Below the pieces are notes generated by a model that did no database searches, had not been told where the DNA came from, and worked only from the letters and a program-made list of their open reading frames with translations. A stretch of DNA of 64,000 nucleotides, from positions 145,184 to 209,183 of the forward strand of contig NZ_FNJH01000007.1 of NCBI RefSeq assembly GCF_900103225.1, given 5' to 3'. The stretch's first letter is position 1. Every line of letters begins with the position of its first letter. The position numbers were made by a program, and so were the translations under genes. The stretch is from Pseudomonas congelans (GTDB lineage: Bacteria > Pseudomonadota > Gammaproteobacteria > Pseudomonadales > Pseudomonadaceae). Below are positions 62,990 through 64,000 of the stretch, in pieces.

Positions 62990-63975
62990 GAATGGGTCTC
63001 GGCCATCTGGTAGGCGGTTTGCAGTGCGACGTGCAGGCTGCCGGTGTCAACGTTCGCGGTGCCGGCCAGGTCCAGCGCCGTGCCGTGATCGACAGAGGTG
63101 CGGATGATTGGCAGGCCGAGCGTCACATTGACCGCTGCGCCGAAACCTTTGTATTTCAGCACAGGCAGGCCCTGATCGTGGTACATCGCCAGCACTGCAT
63201 CGCAGTGCTCCAGATATTTGGGGGTAAACAGAGTGTCTGCAGGCAGCGGGCCGCGCAAGTCCAGGCCTTCGCTGCGCAGGCGCTCCAGAGCAGGTTCGAT
63301 GATGTCGATTTCCTCACGACCCAGATGCCCGCTTTCGCCGGCATGAGGGTTGAGGCCGCATACCAGAATGCGTGGGTGGGCAATGCCGAACTTGTTGACC
63401 AGATCGGCGTGCAGGATGCGTGTCACGCGCTCCAGGCGATCCGCCGTGATGGCGTCGGCCACATCGCGCAACGGCAGGTGAGTGGTCACCAGTGCTACGC
63501 GCAGGTCGCCGGTTGCCAGCATCATCACCACCTGTTCGGTGTGAGTCAGTTCAGCGAGAAATTCGGTGTGTCCGGAAAACGCGATACCACCGTCGTTGAT
63601 GACGCCTTTGTGCACCGGGGCGGTAATCATGCCGCTGAACAGACCGTCCAGGCAGCCCTGACCCGCGCGAGTCAGAGTGTGCAGGACGAACGCCGCGTTG
63701 GCCTTGTTCAGCACGCCGGTTTGCACCGGAGCGGCCAGTGGCGTATCCCAGACGTACAGACTGCCGGCAGGCGCGGGCAGGTCGGGAAACGCGTCGGGCG
63801 TGACTTCGATCAGACTGACCGCCACACTCAGTTGCGTGGCCCGCTCAAGGAGAAGGTCACGGCTGGTGATGGCAATCAGGGGATGTGGCTGAGGCTGCGT
63901 GGCGAGCAGCAGGCAGAGGTCAGGACCTATGCCGGCCGGCTCGCCGGGTGTCAGTGCGAAACGCTTGGGTTTCAC
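62986..63975 (-). CDS. pdxA: 4-hydroxythreonine-4-phosphate dehydrogenase PdxA
   Basis: NAD-dependent step of vitamin B6 synthesis. The 329-aa protein opens RFALTPGEPAGIGPDLCLLL. TAPVHKGVINDGGIAFSGHT holds metal and substrate residues, and CGLNPHAGESGHLGREEIDI and MYHDQGLPVLKYKGFGAAVN complete the pattern. The start is GTG at 63975, which overlaps the upstream surA stop as GTGA, so translation is coupled. No truncation is seen. Confidence 0.96.
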   Translation of the reverse strand: MKPKRFALTPGEPAGIGPDLCLLLATQPQPHPLIAITSRDLLLERATQLSVAVSLIEVTPDAFPDLPAPAGSLYVWDTPLAAPVQTGVLNKANAAFVLHTLTRAGQGCLDGLFSGMITAPVHKGVINDGGIAFSGHTEFLAELTHTEQVVMMLATGDLRVALVTTHLPLRDVADAITADRLERVTRILHADLVNKFGIAHPRILVCGLNPHAGESGHLGREEIDIIEPALERLRSEGLDLRGPLPADTLFTPKYLEHCDAVLAMYHDQGLPVLKYKGFGAAVNVTLGLPIIRTSVDHGTALDLAGTANVDTGSLHVALQTAYQMAETHS

Positions 63976-64000
63976 TGTGCAGCCTGGGTCGCGCCAGGGA
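63972..64000 (-). CDS. surA: Last codons of SurA (cut by window edge)
   Basis: The minus strand from base 64000 reads in frame PGATQAAQ and stops at TGA (63974-63972), overlapping the pdxA GTG. The surA-pdxA order is standard in Pseudomonas. Only eight residues are inside the window, so the identity rests on gene order. Confidence 0.5.

Overview
The window is Pseudomonas chromosome, most likely from the P. syringae complex. This rests on the pqqFABC order, the davBA lysine-catabolic pair, the rpsU-dnaG-rpoD block, the pdxA-rsmA-apaG-apaH-glpE block, Pseudomonas-type REP hairpins, and above all a perfect HrpL promoter (hrp box) in front of an unrecognised gene at 15963-16643. The species call is inferred from gene content, not measured.

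Left chromosomal arm (1-18.7 kb). A PQQ cofactor cluster (pqqC, cut by the window edge, then pqqB, pqqA and pqqF, all on the minus strand) is followed by davA-davB (lysine to 5-aminovalerate), an Lrp/AsnC regulator and a FUSC-family membrane protein. On the plus strand come a hipBA toxin-antitoxin pair, a GNAT acetyltransferase, a one-module Pls/PosA-type NRPS-like enzyme and an overlapping Sfp-type phosphopantetheinyl transferase that probably activates it. The hrp-box gene (a candidate type III secreted protein), a formate/nitrite transporter and msrA close the arm.

Integrated element (about 18,685-43,513). A 24.75-kb element sits in the 3' end of a tRNA with CAU anticodon (tRNA-Ile2 preferred). 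It is bounded by 75-bp direct repeats that differ at one base and contain the tRNA 3' half and its terminator. A tyrosine integrase lies next to the intact tRNA. The backbone is that of a mobilisable plasmid: MobA/MobL relaxase, TraD-like accessory protein, an IncQ/MOBQ-type oriT, a coupling ATPase with a coiled-coil membrane partner, and a TrfA-like replication initiator with four 21-22 bp iterons and a DnaA box. No type IV secretion channel genes are present, so transfer would need a helper. Cargo: a 1046-aa CHAT-protease protein bracketed by IS66-type inverted ends; an unrecognised pair (zinc-ribbon protein plus 231-aa protein); a 590-aa SIR2 protein flanked by identical 20-bp palindromes; and a four-gene operon (HigB-like, HigA-ImmA/IrrE-like, Beta-family, two-TM protein). 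These look like candidate phage-defence or stress modules, which is an inference.

Right chromosomal arm (43.5-64 kb). Housekeeping genes: the tRNA, a PAS-GGDEF-EAL regulator, rpoD, dnaG, rpsU, tsaD, plsY, folB-folK, cca, the spoVR-yeaH-prkA stress operon, glpE, apaH, apaG, rsmA, pdxA and the last codons of surA.

Limits: calls rest on reading motifs, lengths and gene order; no database search was possible. Residue positions are counted by eye and may be off by one or two.
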